From Actinidia chinensis (taxonomy: Eukaryota; Streptophyta; Magnoliopsida; Ericales; Actinidiaceae), in NCBI GenBank assembly GCA_009663005.1, contig CM018893.1, forward strand, positions 14,011,152 to 14,026,151: DNA of 15,000 bases. The letters run 5' to 3'. Position 1 is the first letter of the stretch. Every line of letters starts with the position of its first letter. A program made the translations under genes and the position numbers. Shown piece by piece: positions 1 through 7,944 of the stretch. The notes below the pieces were generated by a model. The model was given only the letters and a program-made list of their open reading frames with translations. It did no database searches and was not told where the DNA came from.

Positions 1-1011
1 GACACTCGTAAGTTTTAATTTATGCAAAAAATCCCTAGAAGTAGAAGTGTGCTCTCTCAAAGTAATTTGTTATATTGAGGATTGGGGCTTGAGTGTCTTA
101 GCGTCTCATTTTTTCTCAAGCTGTTGTCTTATGGTGTAGTTTGAGTGTGTGTGTTTCTTTTGGGTCTAACTTATCAGTCTGATCTCCCTTTTCTTGCAAA
201 GCATTTCCCTTGAAATGGTAATAGTATGAGCATGTTATGAATTAAATCTGTAATTATCATGATTGTGTAGTGGTAATCAAGTGCATTGATGATTCTAGTC
301 ACCACTTGTGCTTCATGTTGTTTTGGTGTTTTTCGCATGAGATCTCTTAAATATGCATCCATTTATTTTGATCTTTTTGCAAACTTTACAATGGATAATT
401 ATCTTGTTATGAAGTCTAGAATGATCGTGGCTGTCTACCCTTTACTGAAAGAGAAAGTTATTTTGAATTAGTGGAAAAAGGGCTTACCAATAGTGTGAGA
501 GGAAGTTACCCTTGGGTAATGATAAGAAGAGATGGCTACCTGCTCATGTGTGTGTGAAAAGCCTATCCTCATATGGTACTAATGTTTAATGTTGATACTT
601 GGAGAGATAGAGTTGGAACTTTTAAATGATTATTCGAGAGAATCTGTACAAAAAAAAATTAATGGGATAGCGTGAGGGTTAACTTCTAGTGCTCCGTGGT
701 CAAGATGAGATCTCCATTATGAATCCCTGCCTAGAATCTGTTCTAGAGTCCATATTCGCATTTGATTAATTGACGAACATGTATTTGACTTCATGGTGTA
801 GTATGAGTCTTGTCATTAATGTGTATTCTTGAGTTGCTTTTATACTTTACTTTGACCATTATAATGTAATCATTCATACTATGGCTCTTAAATTTGATTG
901 GTGATTTTGCATGAGTTGGGAATTAAGGTATCGCCAGTTTATTTGTCATTATTTATTTCATTCTCTTGTGCATTTTTTTAGTACAGTAAAAAAGTTCCAC
1001 GGAATCTCCAA

Positions 1012-1084
1012 GTTCTCGATCCTGCAAAGTCCAACTCGCAGCAAAGTTTCGCTAGAGCGGGGGTTCTCGATCTTGCGAAGGTCC
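1012..1084 (+). repeat. Imperfect direct repeat, 51-bp period
   Basis: GTTCTCGATCCTGCAAAGTC starts at 1012, and a near copy, GTTCTCGATCTTGCGAAGGTC, recurs at 1063. They differ by two substitutions and one added base. The bases between are locally GC-richer than the flanks. No function is apparent. Confidence 0.6.
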
Positions 1085-1648
1085 TTTATCTAGGCAACGA
1101 TAAATTTCAATGACTAGTTCCGGTGTCTTGACCGCGGGACATTCTCTTATCGGATTAGTATAAATCCAATGATTATTCATTGTGCCAGCACTTTGTAGCG
1201 ACATGTCTCCTATCTCTCTCCCTCTCGCCCCCACGCACGTCTGGATGATCTGGAGCTTCTTCTCCTCGATCAGCAAACCAATCTCCTCCATTTCTTCACC
1301 AGTTATTTCAAGTTTTATCATGTAATCCTCTCCTTTACGATTCCTTCTTTTTTGTTTTTTGCATTGTCTTAATACCGGAGGGTTACGAATTGTTTTTGGG
1401 TTTCACTCTAATCGTTGTTTGGGTTTATTAATCGTGCGTCCGGGTGTCCACACAGTTGTTGGAGGGTAAGGTGTCATTGATTTAGAGGTAGTGGGGTTAG
1501 GGTTCATGGTAGTCTGGGTTGTTCGGTGGGCAGTTATAGTGTGGGATTTTTTGTGTTTAGTGGTGGTGATTTTCCAGAGATAGTCAAACAGCTGCCACTG
1601 GATACATATGATTTTATTGCTTTATTGGTAGATTTCTAATTGTCTAGG

Positions 1649-1758
1649 ACTACACCACAAAAACAGAAGGGGGCCCAAACCCTATTCTTGGCCGTGAAGG
1701 GTACCATCAATAAATTGGCAAGCCATTGGCTTGTGTGTCGGTTTTTTGTGGTTGTACT
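1649..1758. repeat. Imperfect inverted repeat with inner hairpin (possible small MITE)
   Basis: ACTACACCACAAAAACAG at 1649-1666 pairs imperfectly with the complement of the segment at 1739-1758 (TTTTTTGTGGTTGTACT). There is about one mismatch and one indel over the first 15 bases. Inside lies a perfect hairpin, CAAGCC-ATT-GGCTTG (1719-1733). The size, about 110 bp, and the ACTACA... ends would fit a small MITE. No target-site duplication is clear, so it may be a chance hairpin. Confidence 0.3.
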
Positions 1759-2047
1759 ATTGGTACTTTAGTTTTGGGCCAATGGGGAGACTCTTCAAAT
1801 TCTAATGTCTCCAAATTCAAGGCCTAACTATGAGGTGGAGGCACTTTAATCGGCTCTTTCAAAAAGCACCACCTGGCGGTTCCTGGTGTGTTATTCTTGA
1901 CGAGTTTTATTCGAGGACCTTATCTATATGTGCTTACTAAATAGGGTTGGCAATGCCTGTTGTGTCTGTGGGGAGTTCTGCCAATATCATTCTTCGACAA
2001 AGGGGCTGGGACGTTAATTAATTCCGAGAGACTAATAATTAGATCAA

Positions 2048-2302
2048 GTGATACGAGTCATTTTTAAGACAAATTAAATCAATTTAATTGTTTTTTATTA
2101 GTTTAAAATTCAAAAAACAAAAAAACATTGTATTTTTTCCTCTTTTTAGAAGCATAGTTAGGAAGTAATTGGATTTCTAATAGTATTTTAGTGTATTGCA
2201 TTTATCTGCACATTCATCGTGGAATTGATACTCTTACTCGAGTTATTATATTTCGCCGACACATTACACGTGCGGTAAGAATTTAATTTTGGGAGTGAAT
2301 CA
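2048..2302 (+). mobile_element. 3' end of an Athila-type LTR (solo or nested fragment)
   Basis: This segment aligns by eye, base order preserved, with the last 255 bases of the LTR ending at 7267. Shared features in order are an AT-rich block, a CAAAA-rich run, the block 'TATTTTAGT', then CGTGG.ATTGATAC.CTTACT, ACAC.TG.GGTAAGAATT and TTTTGGGAG with a terminal AATCA. Divergence is substantial, so this is an old or different-subfamily copy. The next bases (CGAGTCTTCC) do not match a tRNA 3' end, unlike the bases after 7267. It is therefore the end of a 3' LTR or solo LTR, not a 5' LTR. The left boundary is the limit of my alignment, not a proven LTR start. Confidence 0.65.
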
Positions 2303-2339
2303 CGAGTCTTCCTAAAGCAAAAAAGGGTTAAAGGATGTG

Positions 2340-2950
2340 CTTTTATACCTGAATCATATGTTTGTGATCTTTCATGAATGTCCCATGTGAGTAAGAATGA
2401 TGAGACTCGTGCGTGCTTCATGCATGCTATGCCTTCGAATGCCGATGTGAGTAGACTTATGTTTAATCTATTGTTGAGGCATCGTGGATACTTCTTCACG
2501 AGCTTATCTACTCTTCGGGCTATGTACTGAGTTTTTGGCAAGTCATTAGATTGTGTCTGGCCGATGAGATTTATTCCGGTTAGTAAAGCCATTCTTAAGA
2601 CATACTCTCAGGATGAGTAATGGCACAATCGGTGATACTCCTCCTCCTCCTCAAACTTCGACCCCATGCAAGGACTTTAAAACCAGTCGGATAGTGATGA
2701 GGGACTCTCCAACTGCCCCTAAGTTTTTGTCCTACATTCATCTACTTTCTTGCTACTTCAAATTCAAAGATCGTTTGATGCAATGATGCTCTTTTCATGC
2801 ATTGAATGTCATTCTACGACCTTAGTTGAGCGCATGGGTAGGTTCCTGAGCGCGTTGATCTGATGTAGAGCGTCAGGCGCATGATATTGTTGTCATCTGC
2901 GATCCTCTTTCAACACTTGTCGCGCGACATACAAGTCATATCGAAAATAA
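2340..2950 (+). pseudogene. Degraded open frame, possibly env-like ORF of a SIRE-type element
   Basis: A plus-strand frame around 2400-2590 reads like a protein with a few stops. It contains TRACFMHAMPSNADVSRLMF followed by LRHRGYFFTSLSTLRAMY. This order (an xTRAxxxxA helix, a DVxxxMx helix, then a short block ending in aromatics) resembles the 'putative plant transposon protein' domain in env-like ORFs of SIRE and Athila elements. After a frame change, the segment near 2613-2700 gives a proline-rich linker (TPPPPQTSTP). Bases 2810-2950 give a weak heptad-like run. The position just upstream of SIRE-type 3' purine tracts suits a SIRE env-like ORF. No domain hit could be checked. A minus-strand frame over 2188-2592 is longer, but it runs into the LTR fragment and looks like nothing known. 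Confidence 0.3.
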
Positions 2951-3125
2951 ATGACTCATAAATAGTATTCACGTAGGTGATTTGGTTTTGTCAGTATGGT
3001 CTGCTCTTTCGCATGGTTGATTTGGATATTTTTCTATGCTTTGGGCTTTGCGTGCATGTTGGACTTGTGCAAATATCATGGCTTTTCGTAGTATCTTTTT
3101 CCCTGTGCCTCTTTCTCAATTTGTT
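2951..3125 (+). other. Presumed internal 3' region of a SIRE-type element, no gene seen
   Basis: AT-rich sequence between the degraded env-like frame and the first purine tract. Nothing in it is recognisable as a gene or signal. Confidence 0.3.
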
Positions 3126-3379
3126 CCCAAAAAAGGGGAGAAGTGAGTAACAATCCATTTTATTAGTTGGTATGCTTTAATGCTCATCTATTACACTTAT
3201 TAGCTTTGATAATCTAGTTCTATGCACTGATTGGATTGGTCATTTTTTGCTGTAAGGCAGGAATGATGTTAAGAGCTGGGATTGAGGTTCTTTGCACCAT
3301 CACTTTTTTGTTATTGCTTTGTAAGGGGTCATATTATAGGATTTTGGTCACAAAACTGCCAAAGGGAGATTAAAAGGTA
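3126..3379 (+). mobile_element. 3' internal end of a SIRE/Maximus-type Ty1/copia element with two purine tracts
   Basis: A first purine-rich tract (CCAAAAAAGGGGAGAAGTGA, from 3127) and a second (GCCAAAGGGAGATTAAAAGG, 3358-3377) lie about 230 bp apart. Between them are a 'GCAGGAATGATGTTAAGAGC' segment, a TTGCACCATCA segment and a 'GGGGTCATATTATAGGATTTTGGTCAC' type run (split here for length only). This order matches what I know of the 3' ends of plant SIRE-type copia elements, where the second tract is the polypurine tract priming plus-strand DNA synthesis next to the 3' LTR. The identification is from recall and not from a database search. Confidence 0.55.
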
Positions 3380-3547
3380 TGTAGTTGGTCAAATTGTTAT
3401 ATGTCTTATTTAAGGTAATCGGGGAATTTAGTTATCATCCCAAACATTCGAAAATATTTTCCAACATATTCATGAAAAGCTGGATATGAGAGATTTGTAT
3501 GATAATAGAGGATGAGGAAAGGAGATTTGAGGTGATTGCAATGGATT

Positions 3548-3639
3548 TCGAGGGATCTAGGGACAAAACACAGTGTGCTGGAATTTGATTAAGACCTCAG
3601 CGGGGGTACTCGAGGGATGTCGAGGGATCTCGAGGGAAA
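3548..3639 (+). repeat. CpG-containing TCGAGGGA repeats in LTR U3
   Basis: A single TCGAGGGATCT occurs at 3548. Three tandem 10-bp units follow: TCGAGGGATG (3610), TCGAGGGATC (3620) and TCGAGGGAAA (3630). Degenerate relatives (GCAGGATGTCG, GTTGAGGGC) continue to about 3710. The units lie upstream of the TATA-like box and could be enhancer sites, which is inference. Confidence 0.7.
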
Positions 3640-3843
3640 ATACCAGAGCTAAACATATCACGAGAGCTCGCGAGTACTTCGCAGGATGTCGTGGGAAGTT
3701 GAGGGCAAAAGCCGGAGAGCTCACAAAATGTTCACAGAGTTAGGGATCATTTGCGGGAGTGAGACGTGGAAAAATTACGGCGTCAAAAAATCGCAATGCT
3801 AGGGTTGTTGTAAACCTATGGCATATTAAAATGTTAGATACTT

Positions 3844-3856
3844 CCATAAATATAAT
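3844..3856 (+). promoter_or_regulatory. TATA-like box in SIRE-type LTR
   Basis: CCATAAATATAAT lies about 465 bp inside the LTR, downstream of the CpG repeats, where the core promoter of such an LTR is expected. Confidence 0.4.
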
Positions 3857-5065
3857 CTGAGTCACCTTTTCTCATAAGACCTTAGAGAAAGTAATTCTCT
3901 ATTCTTTTGAAGAGCTCAAAAAAATATCTTGCACAAATATATTCTTCAACCAACTCAAAGAAAGAAATCAGATTTTTGATGGAATTTCAAGCGTGATGAA
4001 ATCCATTCTAAGGGGATCTTATAAATAGTGATCAACGCACGAAAACGGGGAAATCGTGGATACAGAGATATAGATAATTATTAGATCATGGAAGTGATAG
4101 GTTATGATTGTAAGAGTCTTATAACCATCTATGAATATCAAGTTAAGGCATGATGATCGTGTTCGGCAAAGATGACACTTTTTTTTTCATCAAAAGTTTT
4201 CCACGGCAAAAAATTTGTGTGTTATGGGTACGTGATTAAATGGTTTGTTCTACTTTTTGTCATGGATAGTACATTTGATCATAGTCGTAATATTTTGAAT
4301 TAATATTAGACAAAAGCTAGGTTTTTCAAATATGACTTGCAAAAAGTTATGAATTTCTTATGATCATATATAGGACTACTGTTTAAGTTCAATCTTGTTT
4401 CTCCTTAAGAGATATGAAATAGTCACAATGATGTTTTCATCCTAAGTTATGTTTCAAGGTGTGTATGCATATTTAATCTTAAAAACAAATTGGTTCAGAC
4501 TGTTTTGAGTTAATCAAATATTTAACACATGTGAATTTGTTTTACATTCCTTAATCCGATTTTACCATAAGGTTAATCAAACTTAGTGTTAAACACGTCT
4601 AATCATCAAATCAAATTTCTCTTTATTTCAACAATTCTCTCTTTTTTATGGAGACACAATCTTATTTTTGGAAAATGATATTTATTTTAAATTTATATCC
4701 CCCCATACTTGTGCTCCCTCTATCTTCATGCATTAAATTTTCTAGGATTTCATGTAATGTAAGGGATAAGATTTAAATATTTATATACAGACTGAGATAG
4801 ATTTACCTTATTGGATTTGTGTTTCTCAATTTGTTCTTCACTTGCTCTATCCTCAAGGTATAAACAAACTTTGAATAACACAATATGCAAACACAAACAT
4901 ATGATCATATTTAAAAAACAAGGCATTCATTACCTGAAAAAAACCTTAACAGCATTATCCAAACTTAAAAGATAGATCATCCACAGTAACAAAAAACTAA
5001 AAAAACTTGAATGATGAAGCATTACATAAAAAATCATAGAATAAATGTAATGATAACTTCAAAAA

Positions 5066-5230
5066 CTACTTGCTTCCTTTGTTCTCCCCTTGGCGTCTCA
5101 TCAAAATGACGGAGCAAAGAGGTTGATGCGAAGAACTAGGAGCATCAAAAAGATGATGATGCGTGAATGAGGCAGTGGAAGGGAAGTCAAATAACGAGGA
5201 GGTTGGAGGAGTTTGTGACCCACAGTACTC
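5066..5230 (-). pseudogene. Short coding-like tail, possibly another SIRE-type ORF end
   Basis: Read on the minus strand, about 50 codons stay open and end in TAG at 5066-5068. The peptide is rich in Ser, Pro and His (TPPTSSLFDFPSTASF, then DAPSSSHQPL) and ends RRQGENKGSK. Its last codons lie in a purine-rich run, CGCCAAGGGGAGAACAAAGG, resembling the first tract at 3127 on the plus strand. About 150 bp further on there is TTTCAGGTAATGAATG, similar in place and sequence to GGCAGGAATGATG at 3258. This could be an inverted remnant of a SIRE-type 3' end. No start codon or domain is identifiable. Confidence 0.25.
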
Positions 5231-5425
5231 CAGCTAGATTGTAATGTCAGTAAATCAATTCATGATATTGTGATTATTGAAGTCAATAATCCTATTCATT
5301 ATGGATCTAATAAAGATCACTAAAAATGAAACTTAATTGTACTTGCATGGTTGTTCCTAGCATTGCTTTATCGTTCAATTACAGCATTAGTTCCCAAAAT
5401 ATCTAGAAACCATGCTGGACAGCCC

Positions 5426-5459
5426 CCTCTGCGATAGAGGCCCTTGGGCAATGATGCCC
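5426..5459 (+). repeat. Two adjacent perfect hairpins
   Basis: CCTCT-GCGAT-AGAGG (5426-5440) is followed 5 bases later by GGGCA-ATGA-TGCCC (5446-5459). An alternative pairing GCCC-TT-GGGC (5440-5449) spans the junction. The local GC content is well above the flanks. It lies just outside or at the left edge of the gypsy 5' LTR. Role unknown. Confidence 0.6.
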
Positions 5460-5916
5460 TCTTGAAGATTGATGATCCTGAGAGCTTGGTTCTGATGGAC
5501 TACATTAAGTGCAGTTTTAGTTTAGTTTAATGCCGTTAAACCATCTAAGTTGGCCCTAAATTAGTTTTTAATAGGCATTTATTATGTGTTTTGATCTAAA
5601 AGTTGTTGTTTGCATTCATTGCCAGGTAAAATGTTGATAAAAAGAAGATGGGAGCCGTAAAAGTGATTCAGAGTTCATGAGCATGCCTACGCGAAATTAT
5701 TGCCAAAAATTTGAAAGTTTCACCCTTAACTCGAAAGGAATAAAAAGAGGTGCCATTAGAAAGATCTCATGAAATTATACAAAGTCATTTGTAAAGAGTA
5801 TCGCAAGAATGGGACTCAAAGAGGTTCAAAACGGCTATGAAGAAAGAAAAAGAAAAAAAAGTCAAAGTGGGACTAGATTCTACTTAGTGTTTAAACTATA
5901 GAAATAGCATGATTCA

Positions 5917-6290
5917 ACGTTCGAACGTCAGGAAAAAAATAGAAAAAAAATAGGCAGATTTGGTTGAACGCCATAAATCACGGGAAAATCAGCGTTCGAA
6001 CGACTGAGAAGAAAAAATGACTTTTATGGTTCAAACACCTCTATGCCAGCATTTCTAATGCATAGAGGCTAGAATATTTTGAAAAAAGGGATTTTAGTCT
6101 TAGGGTTCAAAACGGCTCTGTGAAGCTCGACTGCATAGAGAGCTTGAAAAATAAGATTTTGTTGTGGCATTCGAATGCTAGAAATAAGGAGAACCACAGT
6201 TGAACACTAGGAAAAAATGAATAGTCACCGTCAAATGCCAGAGCCAGCATTCACATGCTAAGAAGGATTCTGAGCAGGAATTTCAATCCT
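5917..6290 (+). repeat. Array of palindromic GCGTTCGAACGC-type motifs in LTR U3
   Basis: ACGTTCGAACGT (5917-5928) and GCATTCGAATGC (6167-6178) are perfect 12-bp palindromes, and CGTTCGAACG (5993-6002) is a perfect 10-bp one. Degenerate relatives lie at about 5964 (GTTGAACGCCA), 6029 (GGTTCAAACACC), 6194 (AGTTGAACACTAGG), 6229 (GTCAAATGCCAG) and 6247 (GCATTCACATGC). Many are followed by a C/AGGAA or AGAAA run. The array sits 25-400 bp upstream of the TATA box, so a regulatory role is plausible but unproven. Confidence 0.7.
6038..6068 (+). repeat. Perfect 9-bp inverted repeat in LTR U3
   Basis: CCTCTATGC (6038-6046) and GCATAGAGG (6060-6068) form a hairpin with a 13-base loop that holds another degenerate array motif (GCATTTCTAATGC). 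Confidence 0.7.
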
Positions 6291-6312
6291 AGAAGACTCT
6301 GACTAGGATGTT

Positions 6313-6324
6313 CTATATATATTC
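6313..6324 (+). promoter_or_regulatory. TATA box of the Athila-like LTR
   Basis: CTATATATATTC lies directly after the palindrome array, followed by an AT-rich leader. Transcription of the element would start roughly 30 bases downstream, near 6345. It is the best TATA match within the LTR. Confidence 0.55.
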
Positions 6325-7272
6325 TTTTTATAATTATGAATGGAACACATTTCTTTTAGGTTTTTAAGCTTTTTAGCTTAGAAATTCATCCTTTTGAATA
6401 TTTTGTAATCAATTAATTTGAGTTTTACATTTATTTAATTCAATTTATGAATTTTGGTCAATTACGCTGTTGCTTCGTCTATAATTTTTCTGCCATCAAT
6501 TTTACGCTTAATAATTTTATTTACTTTCATTGTTACAGTAAATACTTTAGAATATTTTGTCATGAATAAGTTATTGGTTTTTCGTGGCCATGAATGGCAA
6601 CTTTCCTAACTCGAAATCGATTTGATGATCGATTGGGGATCACGGATTGGAAAATGCAGGAAAAATATTTCACTGTTAGATTTCTCATGTTTATTTTTCT
6701 TCTTATTCGCTCCTATCTAAATTCTTTTCGAAAGCTTGCGTGTCTATTATGGTCGATAACATTTATGAGTGAATGAGATACTCAATATATACGCTATCTT
6801 GTAATGTTTATGTATTGAGTTAGGCTTCAGTTAAATTCGTGCGCAAATCGATGATGCACGACCATGATATAACAATTAGATTTATTTTAGAAAGTTGAAG
6901 ATTGAACGAAAACATGTTTTAAAAGTTAAATCTCTGAATCTGAGGACTCACGAGAAGGATTTGCGGTATCCGCAGCCTCCATTGGAATTCTGAAAAAAAT
7001 CATTGATGATAATTGATTTGAGTTATTTTTATTATAAGTTTCAGTTTAATGACTTTAGTAATTTAAATTGAATTTTAAACCCCATCAAAACCAAAATACA
7101 AGTTTTTTATTTTCTATTTTTCGAAGTATAAGTTGGATTTAAATATGTATTTTAGTTTCTTGTGTTCACCTGGCACTATTCCTCGTGGGATCGATACACT
7201 TACTTCGGTTTATTACTATCGCGGATCGTACACTTGTGGTAAAGAATTCACTTTTGGGAGCAAATCAAGTGT

Positions 7273-7290
7273 TGACGCCATTTCGGGGGG
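7273..7290 (+). other. Primer binding site, tRNA-Asp type, degraded
   Basis: TGACGCCATTTCGGGGGG matches the usual Athila primer site, which is complementary to the 3' end of plant tRNA-Asp, at about 13 of 18 positions. Two of the five mismatches are G-to-A changes. It starts 6 bases after the LTR end, the normal spacing. It marks the minus-strand priming point and fixes the LTR boundary. Confidence 0.7.
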
Positions 7291-7940
7291 AGCATAACTG
7301 CACTCAAGGACCGCAAGAGGCATTCTTAACAGAACCTCAGTCCTTGCGAAATTCGGGGTCGATTATTTCCACTATCCATCTACTACTGCAAAAAAATCTA
7401 TGCCAAGCTATATTGGTAACCTTGTTCACCGTTTTGTTAGATTTTAGATATCTATTTTTATTTTTTTAGGGTTATGATATTATTAATTTAGATTGGAGGG
7501 GAATTTTAGAGATGGTTAGGATTGTGCTAATTCTTAGGGTGATATTTTTTGTATGGGGAGATTAGAGGAATCGGTTGGGGTTGAATTAATTGATTTATGA
7601 TATCAGAGCTAATAGATTATGGAGATTGGAGGATCGCATGGGATTATACGTGTTTTTTATGGTATGCATTTATATGTCCTCATATTTTAGGGATCACACA
7701 AATCATGTAGTTCGAGGTCGACCCACTTTGTAATCTTACCATTAGGATATTTGACATCATCACCCACTTGTCTAGTCCAATAGACTTATCCCGATTTCTT
7801 GGTTTGACATTGAACCTATACCCATAGATCAACAAGAAAAGATTTTCTAGGACATGTCCTCGTGGAGCACATAATGGGCAAAACATGGGGTTAATAAGGG
7901 AGGTAGTAGTTCCATGCAAAGGGCTAGTTAATGAGAGAAG
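7291..7940 (+). other. Untranslated leader and lost start of gag
   Basis: No plus-strand frame is recognisable. About 7440-7640 is T- and G-rich. At 7598-7609, TGATATCAGAGC is one base from the initiator-Met tRNA primer site used by many other plant retroelements, but no LTR end precedes it. The first gag-like residues appear near 7950. Confidence 0.4.
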
Positions 7941-7944
7941 TTGA

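Larger units (their letters stand above)
1..2047. other. Gene-free stretch, probably decayed transposon or intergenic DNA
   Basis: No open frame here has a recognisable domain, and I find no tRNA or rRNA. Bases 1-950 are AT-rich and resemble in general character the 3' non-coding tail of the gypsy element at 13930-15000, but I could not align them by eye. About 1381-1600 is rich in G and T and poor in C on the plus strand. About 1200-1260 is pyrimidine-rich. Two small repeat structures (1012-1084 and 1649-1758) are listed separately. Because an Athila-type LTR end closes the segment at 2302, part of it may be the 3' portion of another element, which is inference. Confidence 0.4.
3380..4633 (+). 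mobile_element. Probable 3' LTR of the SIRE-type element
   Basis: It begins with TG (3380) directly after the polypurine-like tract. It holds a block of CpG-rich TCGAGGGA repeats (3548-3639), then a TATA-like box near 3846 and a pyrimidine- and AT-rich downstream part, an order typical of U3-R-U5 in this group. The block '...GGAAATCGTGGATACAGAG...' after the TATA box also suits the R/U5 part of SIRE LTRs. The right boundary is a guess, taken at TTTCAACA near 4633. No target-site duplication can be tested because the 5' end of the element is not identified. The length of about 1.25 kb is within the usual range. Confidence 0.45.
4634..5509. other. AT-rich spacer between the two retroelements
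   Basis: No plus-strand gene is seen. About 4640-5060 is AT-rich with long A runs. A short coding-like frame on the minus strand (5066-5230) and a pair of hairpins (5426-5459) are listed separately. The start of the next LTR is somewhere near the right end of this stretch. Confidence 0.4.
5510..7267 (+). repeat. 5' LTR of the Athila-like element
   Basis: The 3' boundary is well placed: ...GGGAGCAAATCA ends at 7267, and a tRNA-Asp-type primer site starts 6 bases later. The last 255 bases recur at 2048-2302. A palindrome array (5917-6290) and a TATA box (6313) mark U3. The following AT-rich part, with TTTTAGGTTTTTAAGCTTTT and the long run before 'CTCGTGGGATCGATACACTTAC', is the usual R-U5 layout of this group. 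The 5' boundary is uncertain because no second LTR of this element is in the window to compare. The length is about 1.7-1.8 kb. Confidence 0.7.

Noticed and set aside
1052..1321. 89-codon minus-strand open frame with a charged N-terminal helix (EEMEEIGLLIEEKK)
   Set aside because: No known family, no supporting promoter or splice evidence, and it overlaps the direct repeat; coding status cannot be supported from sequence alone.
2188..2592. 134-codon minus-strand open frame
   Set aside because: It starts in the possible env-like fragment and runs through the LTR end, has no recognisable domain, and looks like the antisense of the plus-strand remnant.
5917..6002. Heat-shock elements or tRNA B-box in the GTTCGAAC motifs
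   Set aside because: Heat-shock elements need TTCnnGAA, but here TTC and GAA touch. The B-box consensus fails at its last base, and no A-box or tRNA fold is present.
6594..6776. 60-codon plus-strand open frame
   Set aside because: Lies inside the R-U5 part of the 5' LTR, with AT-rich composition and no family match.
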